A stretch of DNA of 64,000 bases from assembly GCF_017316125.1 (NCBI RefSeq), contig NZ_JAFLWA010000019.1, positions 62,001 through 126,000 of the forward strand, written 5' to 3'. Below the pieces are notes generated by a model, which was given only the letters and a program-made list of their open reading frames with translations, was not told the origin of the DNA and did no database searches. The position numbers and the translations under genes were made by a program. Of this stretch, positions 36,418 through 44,219 are shown in pieces; positions within the stretch are counted from its first letter, which is position 1, and each line of letters starts with the position of its first letter. The DNA comes from Enterococcus sp. DIV0660C (GTDB lineage Bacteria; Bacillota; Bacilli; Lactobacillales; Enterococcaceae).

Positions 36418-38568
36418 ATGAAAGATTTTATGAAAAAAATAAAAAATAATTCTTGGTTTGACAAGTTAAAAAAGGGAACACAAGAACCGAGGAATAAACC
36501 TTATCGGCGTTCCCATGTCCCTTTTCGTTTAAATGTTCTTTTCTTTATTATATTTACGTTATTCGTAGCATTGATTGCTAGATTGGGTTATTTACAAATC
36601 GTTGATGGTGAAACGATGGAAGCTAAAGTTAAATCTTCTTCAACAATTACCGTTCAAGAAAGTTCACCTCGTGGCATGATTTATGATGCTACTGGCAAAG
36701 CCTTAGTCAAAAATCAAGCAAATCAGGCAATTACCTTTACTCGAGGTTCACAGATGACGTCCACGGACTTATTGAAATTAACGAAAAAATTGAATGAACT
36801 AATTGATGTTCCAGTTGATGACTCCCTGACGGCTCGTGACAAAAAAGACTTTTGGTTAGCAGACGCTGATCATTTAGCGGAAGCAACGAAGCGTCTTTCT
36901 TCTGCTGAAAAGCAACTAGATAATAGCAAACAATATGCAGCAACAGTGGAGAAAGTAACCGATGAAGAAATCAATTTCGATGAAGAACAATTGAAGATGG
37001 CAACCATCTTTAAGCGGATGAACAGCGCGTACGAGTTAAATACAGTGTATATCAAAAATTCTGGTGTAACAGATCGTGAATTAGCGGTAGTTGCCGAAAA
37101 TGCTTCAGAATTGCCTGGAGTTTCAACGGGTGTCGATTGGACGCGTGAATACTTAGCTGCCGATTCAATGAAAAGTATCTTGGGTAGTGTAACAACAGAG
37201 AAACAAGGACTCCCTGCCGACGAAATCGATGCTTATTTAGCAAAAGGCTATTCACGAAATGATCGTGTTGGTCAAAGTTATTTAGAAAAACAATATGAAG
37301 ATGTGCTACAAGGAACAAAAACACAATATGAAGTAAAATTAGATAACGAAGGAAATGTTTCAAGTCAAAAAGAAATTTTTGCAGGCGAAAAAGGCTCCAA
37401 TTTAAAATTATCGATTGATGCAGAATTTCAGAATAAAGTCGATGAAATTTTAAAACGAAACTTCCAAGCTTTAGTTGATAATGGCAAAGCCAAATATTCT
37501 CCAGGTGCATATGCCGTTGCAATGAATCCACAAACTGGGGAAGTATTAGCATTGGCTGGCTTTAGCCATGAAGAAAATTCAGGAGAAATCACTGAGAATG
37601 CACTGGGAACGATCACCAACGCGTTTACTCCAGGATCTGTAGTCAAAGCAGGAACATTGGCAGCTGGCTGGAAGACAGGTGTAATTAGTGGAAACCAAGT
37701 CTTAATCGACGAACCAATTCAATTACAAGGTTCGGCTGAAAAAAGTTCTGTCTTTAATAGAAGTGGTCAAGTTGCACTAAATGCAGTAAAAGCACTAGAG
37801 TTGTCATCAAATACGTATATGATCAAAGTAGCTTTAAAAATGTTAGGATTGGAATACACACCAAATATGGGGCTTCCTGGTCTTGACGAAGAAGCAAAAG
37901 CTTACGATGAATTACGAACTTCATTTAAAGAATTCGGATTGGGAACAACGACAGGGATTGATTTGCCAAATGAATCAGCTGGGATTTCTCGTTCAGTTGA
38001 CTTCATGAAAAAATTCAACAAAGATAATGATGGTGAGTGGTACACATCTGGTAACTTTACCGATTTAGCATTTGGTCAGTTTGATACGTATACACCAATC
38101 CAATTAGCACAATATGCTTCAACTGTTGCCAACGGTGGGAAAAGAATCCAACCGCATATCGTTTCTGGGATTTACGGAAATGATGAGAATGGGAACTTAG
38201 GTGAACAAAAGAAAAAAATCGAAACAACTGTTAAAAATGAAGTCACTATTTCACCAGAAAATATGGCAATTCTTCGCGAAGGTTTCCATCAAGTAGTTCA
38301 TGGAACAGATGGTTACACCACTGCAAAACCATTAGCTGGTGCAAAAATGGATCTATCAGCAAAGACTGGTACGGCAGAGACGATTGCAGAAGGGCATCCT
38401 GACATCACTACCGTCAATAGTAATATCGTAGCTTATGGCCCAACGGATAATCCGGAAATCGCAATCAGCGTGGTTTTACCAAACTTAACAGATGAAAAGG
38501 ACCACATGAATTTAACAATAGCTAAAGAAATCACAGACGCATATTATGATATGTATCTAGCAAAATAA
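36418..38568 (+). CDS. Class B penicillin-binding protein (PBP2b-like transpeptidase)
   Basis: A 716-residue peptidoglycan transpeptidase. Short cytoplasmic tail, one membrane anchor (about 38-58), dimerisation domain (SSPRGMIYDATGKALVKN), then the penicillin-binding domain. Active-site motifs: Ser407-V-V-Lys410, Ser463-Ser464-Asn465 and Lys649-Thr-Gly. It cross-links wall peptides outside the membrane, most likely in elongation (PBP2b/PbpA group). A divisome role is less likely because no PASTA domain is present. It is not the usual low-affinity PBP5 by sequence. Confidence 0.92.
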   Translation: MKDFMKKIKNNSWFDKLKKGTQEPRNKPYRRSHVPFRLNVLFFIIFTLFVALIARLGYLQIVDGETMEAKVKSSSTITVQESSPRGMIYDATGKALVKNQANQAITFTRGSQMTSTDLLKLTKKLNELIDVPVDDSLTARDKKDFWLADADHLAEATKRLSSAEKQLDNSKQYAATVEKVTDEEINFDEEQLKMATIFKRMNSAYELNTVYIKNSGVTDRELAVVAENASELPGVSTGVDWTREYLAADSMKSILGSVTTEKQGLPADEIDAYLAKGYSRNDRVGQSYLEKQYEDVLQGTKTQYEVKLDNEGNVSSQKEIFAGEKGSNLKLSIDAEFQNKVDEILKRNFQALVDNGKAKYSPGAYAVAMNPQTGEVLALAGFSHEENSGEITENALGTITNAFTPGSVVKAGTLAAGWKTGVISGNQVLIDEPIQLQGSAEKSSVFNRSGQVALNAVKALELSSNTYMIKVALKMLGLEYTPNMGLPGLDEEAKAYDELRTSFKEFGLGTTTGIDLPNESAGISRSVDFMKKFNKDNDGEWYTSGNFTDLAFGQFDTYTPIQLAQYASTVANGGKRIQPHIVSGIYGNDENGNLGEQKKKIETTVKNEVTISPENMAILREGFHQVVHGTDGYTTAKPLAGAKMDLSAKTGTAETIAEGHPDITTVNSNIVAYGPTDNPEIAISVVLPNLTDEKDHMNLTIAKEITDAYYDMYLAK

Positions 38569-38577
38569 CTTATTTTG

Positions 38578-38620
38578 GAAACAGTCAAATCAGTTTTAAA
38601 CTGGTTTGGCTGTTTCTTTT
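38578..38620 (+). terminator. PBP gene terminator
   Basis: Long stem GAAACAG...CAGTTT / AAACTG...CTGTTTC with internal mismatches, then TTTT. Confidence 0.8.
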
Positions 38621-38632
38621 GAAATAGTTTTT

Positions 38633-38655
38633 TCAAGTGAAACTACTTGTCAAAA
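38633..38655 (+). repeat. rpmG upstream repeat, copy 1
   Basis: TCAAGTGAAACTACTTGTC and four more bases. It contains a dyad AAGTG-AAAC-TACTT. The second copy lies exactly 84 bases downstream. Possible operator for an unassigned regulator. Confidence 0.7.
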
Positions 38656-38716
38656 TAAAAAAATGACTAAAATAAACTGGATTTAATCAATAAATAATAG
38701 TTGAAATGAAAAAACG

Positions 38717-38739
38717 TCAAGTAAAACTACTTAACAAAT
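38717..38739 (+). repeat. rpmG upstream repeat, copy 2
   Basis: TCAAGTAAAACTACTTAAC and four more bases, with perfect dyad AAGTA-AAAC-TACTT. It touches the -35 of rpmG (TTGACA at 38739), so a bound protein would affect that promoter. Confidence 0.7.
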
Positions 38740-38767
38740 TGACATAAAAGGGTAGATTTCTCATAAC
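38739..38767 (+). promoter_or_regulatory. rpmG promoter
   Basis: A perfect -35 TTGACA (38739-38744), 17-base spacer, -10 CATAAC (38762-38767). Confidence 0.65.
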
Positions 38768-38834
38768 AATCATGGTAAAATTATCAAGTCTGAGAGTCAT
38801 CTTAGAGGATTCTAGTAGTATGGGAGGGAAAATC

Positions 38835-38984
38835 ATGCGCGTAAACATCACATTAGAATGTACTTCTTGTAAAGAACGTAACTACCTAACAAGCAAAAAC
38901 AAACGTAACAATCCAGATCGTTTGGAAAAACAAAAATATTGCCCACGCGAACGCAAAGTTACTTTGCACCGCGAAACAAAATAA
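38835..38984 (+). CDS. rpmG: 50S ribosomal protein L33
   Basis: A 49-residue ribosomal protein. ATG 38835 ([17 protein letters not shown]) has GGGAGGG 7 bases before; the frame opens earlier but without a site. It has CTSC but only one Cys in the second half (KYCPRERK), so it is the form without a complete zinc site. Bacteria with such an L33 often carry a zinc-binding paralogue, which could matter for the repeats upstream. Confidence 0.96.
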   Translation: MRVNITLECTSCKERNYLTSKNKRNNPDRLEKQKYCPRERKVTLHRETK

Positions 38985-38992
38985 GTTTGATT

Positions 38993-39036
38993 AAAAAGTT
39001 ACAAGAAACATTTCGATGTTTCTTGTAACTTTTTTA
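38993..39036 (+). terminator. rpmG terminator
   Basis: Near-perfect 19-bp stem (AAAAAGTTACAAGAAACAT / ATGTTTCTTGTAACTTTTT) with a TTCG tetraloop and T run. Confidence 0.92.
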
Positions 39037-39057
39037 GTTCTTTTTGAATCAATGAGA

Positions 39058-39086
39058 TTGACGTAAAAGAAAAAAACAGAGATAAT
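39058..39086 (+). promoter_or_regulatory. Promoter of the ArsR-like gene
   Basis: -35 TTGACG (39058-39063), 17-base spacer, -10 GATAAT (39081-39086). Confidence 0.75.
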
Positions 39087-39108
39087 ACATAGATGGTTAT
39101 CAATGTAT
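39085..39108 (+). promoter_or_regulatory. Candidate ArsR-family operator
   Basis: Inverted repeat ATACATAGAT-GGTT-ATCAATGTAT, one mismatch in 10-base arms. It begins at the -10 and covers the transcription start, the usual place for ArsR/SmtB repressors to act on their own gene. Confidence 0.65.
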
Positions 39109-39159
39109 ATGATTTAGCGATGTTTGGTTAAAGTAGTTGTTAGCAAAGGAGAAAAGGAA

Positions 39160-39432
39160 ATGAATCATGAGCAAATGTCAAAAATGTTTAAAGCATTAGC
39201 CGAACCTAATCGAATTAAAATTATTGAACTACTTTCAATGGGGCCAATGTGCGCATGTGAAGTTCTAGATCATTTTGATTTTACACAACCAACTCTTTCA
39301 CACCACATGAAAGTTTTAGAGTCTGTAGGAATCGTTTCAGTTGAGAAGGATCGTAAGTGGCATTATTATTTTTTGAAAAAAGAAGAGACTTCAGAGTTAT
39401 TAAAAGCAATGCAGGACCTCTTTTCTAACTAA
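39160..39432 (+). CDS. ArsR/SmtB-family metalloregulator
   Basis: A 90-residue winged helix. ATG 39160 lies behind AAAGGAGAAAAGG. The helix-turn-helix is FDFTQPTLSHHMKVLESVGIVSVEKDRKWHYYFLK. A Cys pair in MCACEVL (about residues 27-29) sits where E. coli-type ArsR has CVC, its thiolate As(III)/Sb(III) site. It may thus sense arsenite, antimonite or a soft metal. No arsenic efflux gene is adjacent; an ABC-2 exporter follows after 143 bases. Confidence 0.88.
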   Translation: MNHEQMSKMFKALAEPNRIKIIELLSMGPMCACEVLDHFDFTQPTLSHHMKVLESVGIVSVEKDRKWHYYFLKKEETSELLKAMQDLFSN

Positions 39433-39449
39433 CGCATAAATAGATGCGT
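39432..39449 (+). promoter_or_regulatory. Inverted repeat between the ArsR-like gene and the ABC exporter
   Basis: ACGCAT-AAATAG-ATGCGT, starting at the last base of the ArsR-like stop codon. No T run follows, so it is more like an operator than a terminator. Confidence 0.4.
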
Positions 39450-39575
39450 AATCATAGCAAGCTAAAATTATTTTGTTCGTTGATTGTACTCGTTTGATCC
39501 AACTAAACGAAACGATCACTGAATCACATGCACTTCTTTTGAGAGAAGAAAATTCAATTTACAGGGAGAAAATTC

Positions 39576-40511
39576 ATGACTTATGCGTTAGAAATAAACA
39601 AATTAAAAAAAGTATATGCAACAGGTGTTGAAGCCTTAAGAGGTATTGACCTAGCTGTAGAAGAAGGAGATTTTTATGCCCTACTAGGGCCAAATGGTGC
39701 CGGTAAGTCTACGACGATTGGTATTATTACTTCATTAGTCAATAAAACTTCTGGAAAAGTAAGTGTTTTTGGTTATGACCTTGATACTGACTTAGTGCGC
39801 GCCAAACAACAAATAGGATTAGTCCCTCAAGAGTTTAATTTCAATCCGTTTGAAACGGTGCAACAAATCGTTGTCAATCAAGCGGGATACTATGGTGTTT
39901 CGAGGCAAGAAGCCTTGAAACGAAGTGAAAAATATTTAAAACAATCAAACTTATGGGAAAAACGAAATGTTCGTGCGCGGATGCTTTCTGGAGGAATGAA
40001 ACGACGATTAATGATTGCGCGCGCGTTGATGCATGAACCTCGTTTACTTATTCTTGATGAGCCAACAGCCGGAGTTGACATTGAACTAAGACGAGAAATG
40101 TGGACATTTTTGCGAGAATTAAATGAACATGGAACGACAATTATCTTGACGACCCACTATCTGGAAGAAGCAGAAATGCTTTGCCGAAATATTGGAATCA
40201 TTCAAGCAGGAGAATTGATTGAAAATACTAGTATGAAAAATTTGTTATCAAAATTACAATATGAAACTTTTATTTTTGATTTAGAACCACATACCAATTC
40301 ATTTGAATTGTTAGGCTACAAGCATTTTTGGGAAGATGATCAAACACTTGCAGTTGAGGTCGAGCGTAATCAAGGGGTGAATGGAATCTTTGAACAATTG
40401 ACAAAAAATGGTATCAAGGTACTCTCAATGCGGAATAAATCCAATCGTCTAGAAGAATTGTTCTTGAAAATTACAGAAGAAAATGGTCATGTGGAGGAAA
40501 AAAATGTTTAA
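39576..40511 (+). CDS. ABC-2 type exporter, ATP-binding protein
   Basis: A 311-residue ATPase. Walker A GPNGAGKST, Q-loop VPQEFNFNPFETVQ, signature MLSGGMKRRLMIARAL, Walker B LLILDEPTAGVD and switch His in TTHYLEE. It matches the YadG/CcmA group that pairs with YadH-like permeases. The C-terminal about 80 residues form an accessory domain. AGGGAG before ATG; overlaps the permease by 8 bases. Substrate unknown. Confidence 0.92.
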   Translation: MTYALEINKLKKVYATGVEALRGIDLAVEEGDFYALLGPNGAGKSTTIGIITSLVNKTSGKVSVFGYDLDTDLVRAKQQIGLVPQEFNFNPFETVQQIVVNQAGYYGVSRQEALKRSEKYLKQSNLWEKRNVRARMLSGGMKRRLMIARALMHEPRLLILDEPTAGVDIELRREMWTFLRELNEHGTTIILTTHYLEEAEMLCRNIGIIQAGELIENTSMKNLLSKLQYETFIFDLEPHTNSFELLGYKHFWEDDQTLAVEVERNQGVNGIFEQLTKNGIKVLSMRNKSNRLEELFLKITEENGHVEEKNV

Positions 40512-41274
40512 TTTATATTTAACTGCGCTTAAAAGTTTAGCAGTCAAAGAGACAAATCGCTATTTGCGTATCTGGGTTCAGACGTTGGTACCACCAGTTA
40601 TCACGACTTCTTTATATTTTATTATTTTTGGGAAAATGATTGGTGGACGAATTGGTGAGATGGGTGGATTTTCTTACATGGAATTCATTGTGCCAGGTCT
40701 GATCATGATGTCTGCAATCACTAGTTCTTATGCGAATGTTTCTTCTTCTTTCTTTTCGCAAAAGTTCCAAAAAAATATTGAGGAATTATTAGTAGCGCCT
40801 GTGCCTACACATGTGATTATATGGGGATTTGTCATTGGTGGTTTGGGTCGTAGTGTCTTAGTTGGGACATTGGTAACAATTATTTCGCTCTTTTTTGTTC
40901 CACTACATGTTTATTCATGGACCATGGTCGTACTCACGTTACTGATGACAGCTATTTTATTTTCATTGGCAGGTTTACTTAATGGTATTTTTGCTAAGTC
41001 TTATGATGATGTTTCAATCGTGCCGACGTTTGTGCTGCAACCCTTGACTTATCTCGGTGGTGTCTTTTATTCAATTTCGATGTTACCACCTGTTTGGCAA
41101 GCTGTTTCAAAAATCAATCCGATTGTGTATATGATATCAGGGTTTCGTTACGGATTCCTTGGAACGATTGACGTGCCGATCATCTTTTCAATTTTCATTT
41201 TGATTGTGTTTATTGCTGTCCTTTATAGTGTCTGCTGGTATTTAATCGAAAAGGGTCGAGGATTACGAAGCTAA
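40504..41274 (+). CDS. ABC-2 type exporter, permease
   Basis: A 256-residue membrane protein with six predicted spans. ATG 40504 is chosen for the GTGGAGG site. ABC-2 family stretch VPGLIMMSAITSSYANVSSSFF and the late QPLTYLGGVFYSISMLPPVWQ match YadH/NodJ proteins. It forms a homodimer with the ATPase before it to export an unknown substrate. Confidence 0.9.
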   Translation: MFNLYLTALKSLAVKETNRYLRIWVQTLVPPVITTSLYFIIFGKMIGGRIGEMGGFSYMEFIVPGLIMMSAITSSYANVSSSFFSQKFQKNIEELLVAPVPTHVIIWGFVIGGLGRSVLVGTLVTIISLFFVPLHVYSWTMVVLTLLMTAILFSLAGLLNGIFAKSYDDVSIVPTFVLQPLTYLGGVFYSISMLPPVWQAVSKINPIVYMISGFRYGFLGTIDVPIIFSIFILIVFIAVLYSVCWYLIEKGRGLRS

Positions 41275-41288
41275 AGAAAATAGTTGAA

Positions 41289-41346
41289 AAAAGCAACAAG
41301 AAAAGAACGCACCAATATGCTGGCGCGACCTTTTCTTGTTGCTTTT
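41289..41346 (+). terminator. ABC-2 exporter terminator
   Basis: 17-bp perfect stem AAAAGCAACAAGAAAAG / CTTTTCTTGTTGCTTTT with a 24-base loop, then T-rich sequence. Confidence 0.82.
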
Positions 41347-41356
41347 GCTATATAAT

Positions 41357-41385
41357 AAAAAAGATGGATCCACGAAGATCCATCT
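41357..41385 (-). terminator. tRNA-Leu terminator
   Basis: Minus strand GATGGATC-TTCGTG-GATCCATC followed by TTTTTT, directly downstream of the tRNA. Confidence 0.88.
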
Positions 41386-41393
41386 CTCAGTGA

Positions 41394-41476
41394 TGCAGAC
41401 GATGGGATTTGAACCCACACGAGCAAATGCTCACAAGACCCTCAATCTTGCATGTCTGCCGTTCCATCACGTCTGC
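41394..41476 (-). tRNA. tRNA-Leu (anticodon GAG)
   Basis: 83 bases on the minus strand. Acceptor GCAGACG / CGTCTGC with discriminator A, anticodon stem CAAGA / TCTTG around loop TTGAGGG (anticodon GAG), long class II variable arm TGAGCATTTGCTCG, and T arm GTGGG-TTCAAAT-CCCAT. CCA is not encoded. It has its own promoter and terminator and reads CUC/CUU leucine codons. Confidence 0.95.
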
Positions 41477-41494
41477 AAAATAAATAACAAAATA

Positions 41495-41523
41495 ATCATA
41501 GCGATGATTGCATCAGATGTCAA
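41495..41523 (-). promoter_or_regulatory. tRNA-Leu promoter
   Basis: Minus strand -35 TTGACA (41518-41523), 17-base spacer, -10 TATGAT (41495-41500), about 19 bases before the tRNA. Confidence 0.88.
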
Positions 41524-41545
41524 GATAGAAAGTAGTGGAAAGCAA

Positions 41546-41722
41546 ATGAAAAAATATGATGGTGAGTTTTCTGGACTAGGAATGATAGCCGGACTTTTAA
41601 TTGGGCTAGCAAAAGGAAATCTTTTATTTGGCTTAATGCTTGGAGTTATTTGCGGTGTGGCAATGGATTGGGGCGCTAATTTGTGGAATGATTATCAACA
41701 AAATAAAAAGAAGAATGACTAA
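41546..41722 (+). CDS. Small glycine-rich membrane protein
   Basis: A 58-residue protein, ATG 41546. A glycine-zipper hydrophobic stretch (LGMIAGLLIGLAKGNLLFGLMLGVICGVAMDW) is followed by a charged tail. The ribosome site is weak (GGAAAG). The frame extends upstream across the tRNA, which cannot be coding. Similar small proteins are common in Lactobacillales and have no known role. Confidence 0.6.
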   Translation: MKKYDGEFSGLGMIAGLLIGLAKGNLLFGLMLGVICGVAMDWGANLWNDYQQNKKKND

Positions 41723-41866
41723 AAAAATCAAAGTTTATAAAGTGGATTTCTTGAAATTTGCTGGTATATTTATACGTGATAGAGTATGATATTGGATAAC
41801 TTGGTAAATAACTATCGATGATATAGTCAGAAGTTTCTAACTTTTTGAAATGAGGGATCGAAGAAG

Positions 41867-43084
41867 ATGAGAGAATTTGAAAAGTCCAACAAATTAGAAG
41901 GTGTCAGCTATGATGTACGTGGCCCAGTTCTTGAAGAAGCAGACCGCATGCAAGAAGAAGGAATCAGCATCTTGAAATTGAACACAGGAAATCCTGCACC
42001 ATTTGGTTTTGAAGCACCCAATGAAGTAATTCGTGACTTGATTATGAATGTGCGTGAGTCAGAGGGGTATTCTGATTCAAAAGGAATTTTTTCTGCAAGA
42101 AAAGCGATTCAACAATATTGTCAATTAAAAAAATTTCCTAATGTCACGATTAATGACATTTATACAGGTAATGGTGTCAGTGAATTGATTTCTATGTGTA
42201 TGCAAGGATTGTTAGATAATGGTGATGAAGTGTTAGTACCAATGCCAGATTATCCTTTATGGACAGCATCCATTGCACTTGCAGGAGGAAATCCAGTGCA
42301 CTATATTTGTGATGAAGAAGCGGAATGGTATCCGGATATTGCAGACATCAAAGCCAAAATCACTAGCCGCACGAAAGCAATCGTGATTATCAATCCAAAT
42401 AACCCAACTGGCGCTCTTTATCCCAAAGAGCTGTTAGAAGAGATTGTCGAGATTGCTCGTCAAAATGATTTAATCATTTATTCAGATGAAATTTACGATC
42501 GTTTAGTGATGGATGGATTAGAACATATCCCCATTGCGACTTTAGCGCCAGATTTATTTGTTGTGACGTTAAATGGTCTTTCAAAATCCCATCGAGTAGC
42601 AGGTTTTCGCGTAGGATGGATGGTACTTAGTGGAGACAAATCGCGAGTTCAAGGGTATATTGAAGGCTTAAATATGCTATCTTCAATGCGCTTGTGTTCC
42701 AATGTCTTGTCTCAGCAAATCGTTCAAACTGCTTTGGGTGGTTATCAAAGCGTAGATGAATTATTGCTACCTGGTGGTCGGATTTACGAACAAAGAGAAT
42801 ATGTCTACAATGCAATCAATGATATTCCGGGTTTATCAGCAGTGAAGCCTAAAGCAGCATTTTATATTTTTCCAAAAATTGATACAAAACGTTTTAATAT
42901 TTTTGATGATGAAAAGTTTGTACTTGATTTCTTGCATGAACACCATATTTTGCTTGTTCACGGTGGCGGATTCAATTGGCATCAACCAGACCATTTCCGA
43001 ATCGTTTATTTACCAAAATTAGATGATTTGAAGGTCATGGCTGGGAAAATGCGAGAATTTTTGACGACTTATCAACAAAAATAA
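41867..43084 (+). CDS. Pyridoxal-phosphate aminotransferase, AlaT/AlaA-like
   Basis: A 405-residue class I aminotransferase. The PLP Lys lies in NGLSKSHRVAGFRVGWM; NPNNPTGALY and YSDEIYDRL hold the Asn and Tyr/Asp that bind the cofactor. It resembles E. coli AlaA (glutamate-pyruvate aminotransferase) most, so alanine synthesis from pyruvate is the best guess. Single gene. Confidence 0.9.
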   Translation: MREFEKSNKLEGVSYDVRGPVLEEADRMQEEGISILKLNTGNPAPFGFEAPNEVIRDLIMNVRESEGYSDSKGIFSARKAIQQYCQLKKFPNVTINDIYTGNGVSELISMCMQGLLDNGDEVLVPMPDYPLWTASIALAGGNPVHYICDEEAEWYPDIADIKAKITSRTKAIVIINPNNPTGALYPKELLEEIVEIARQNDLIIYSDEIYDRLVMDGLEHIPIATLAPDLFVVTLNGLSKSHRVAGFRVGWMVLSGDKSRVQGYIEGLNMLSSMRLCSNVLSQQIVQTALGGYQSVDELLLPGGRIYEQREYVYNAINDIPGLSAVKPKAAFYIFPKIDTKRFNIFDDEKFVLDFLHEHHILLVHGGGFNWHQPDHFRIVYLPKLDDLKVMAGKMREFLTTYQQK

Positions 43085-43125
43085 TGACAATTCTTAGTAA
43101 ATTGTTTTGCTAGCCAAACAGTATA

Positions 43126-43162
43126 GAAAAGTCTGTGGCATTGAAAATGTCGCAGCTTTTTC
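43126..43162 (+). terminator. Aminotransferase gene terminator
   Basis: 10-bp stem CTGTGGCATT / AATGTCGCAG (two wobble pairs), GAA loop, then CTTTTTC. Confidence 0.75.
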
Positions 43163-43307
43163 TTTGTTGTGAAAAAAGTTAGCAAAAGATGGGTGAGTAA
43201 TTTTCTTTCCCAAGAAAAGATGAAACAGCCCTTTTCTTGAAGTTTACTCATTCGTAAAGTAAAATACTGATATCATGCGAACGCGCATATTTTTGGGAGG
43301 ATACATA

Positions 43308-44144
43308 ATGGAAACGTTTGTCGATTCCTTTGGGACAATTATCAAGACAATAAGAAAAGAACGAAACATGACACAAAAAATGCTTTCTCAAGGTATTTGT
43401 TCTCAAAGTGTTTTAAGCAGAATTGAAAATAATGAAGAATTGCCAAATGTTCTGGTAATGGCACAAATTTGTCAACGGCTGGGTGTGACCATTGATCATG
43501 TGATGACATTGTCCCATGGAGATATTCGTAAAAATTTACAACAGTTAGACTTATTAGATTTTTACTTTCAAAGGCGTGACTATCGCAAATTAGCACAGCT
43601 TTTGAAAAATGATGAAGTCAAAAGCAACCTTTATTCAGATGCTGATTACCAACGTTACTATTACTATTTAGGTGTATGTGAATTTTATTTAGCAAAAAAT
43701 ATTTCCCAAGCAGTCTGCTACTTAAAAGAAGCATTGACTTATTCAAGTCATAGTGACCGTGTGTATGTTTCTGATACGGAAGTTCAGTTGATTAGTGCAA
43801 TTGGTAAAATCTATGGAGTTGCAGGAAGGCCAACGGAAGCACGCTATTATTTGAGTAAAAGTATCCAACTTTTTCAACAATCAATTGAGACACGTGTCAA
43901 AAGTGAACTGTCACAAATCTTTTATAACTATGGCACATTTTTATTTCAGCAAGGAGAAATTGATGCGGCACTTGAGCATGTTAATCGAGGCATTCGTTGG
44001 ACCCAAGAAAAAAACAGTTATTACTTTTTAAATGATTTGTTTGCACTAAAAAGTTTGATTTATAAAAAGAAAAATGAACCACAAAAAGCAGCTTTTTATG
44101 AAGAATTGGCGCAAGCTGTCCGGAAGATTTCAAAAAACTCATAA
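43308..44144 (+). CDS. XRE-family regulator with TPR-like C-terminal domain (Rgg/PlcR type)
   Basis: A 278-residue regulator, ATG 43308 behind GGGAGG. The HTH_3 domain (IIKTIRKERNMTQKMLSQGICSQSVLSRIEN, about 9-40) is followed by helical repeats (YYLGVCEFYLAKN, EARYYLSKSIQLF, EAALEHVNRGIRW-like). This is the layout of the RRNPP peptide-sensing regulators. No candidate signal-peptide gene was seen next to it. It is 75 bases upstream of nagA, which has its own operator. Confidence 0.85.
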   Translation: METFVDSFGTIIKTIRKERNMTQKMLSQGICSQSVLSRIENNEELPNVLVMAQICQRLGVTIDHVMTLSHGDIRKNLQQLDLLDFYFQRRDYRKLAQLLKNDEVKSNLYSDADYQRYYYYLGVCEFYLAKNISQAVCYLKEALTYSSHSDRVYVSDTEVQLISAIGKIYGVAGRPTEARYYLSKSIQLFQQSIETRVKSELSQIFYNYGTFLFQQGEIDAALEHVNRGIRWTQEKNSYYFLNDLFALKSLIYKKKNEPQKAAFYEELAQAVRKISKNS

Positions 44145-44159
44145 ATGGTGTAGACCATT
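44144..44159 (+). promoter_or_regulatory. NagR-type (GntR family) operator of nagA
   Basis: AATGGT-GTAG-ACCATT matches the B. subtilis NagR (YvoA) palindrome TGGTCTAGACCA in its arms. It ends one base before the -35 of nagA and starts on the last base of the upstream gene. Confidence 0.75.
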
Positions 44160-44160
44160 A

Positions 44161-44189
44161 TTGACTTTTGATAGAAATAAGAGTACCTT
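44161..44189 (+). promoter_or_regulatory. nagA promoter
   Basis: -35 TTGACT (44161-44166), 17-base spacer, -10 TACCTT (44184-44189). Confidence 0.65.
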
Positions 44190-44219
44190 AAGGGTAGAAA
44201 ATCAAAGGAGCGAGTTAGA

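Noticed and set aside
41394-41476. tRNA-Leu as an attachment site for an integrated element
   Set aside because: No repeated tRNA end, integrase or foreign block beside it.
41336-41545. Open frame crossing the tRNA-Leu gene
   Set aside because: It reads the tRNA and its terminator in antisense; only the part from ATG 41546 looks like protein.
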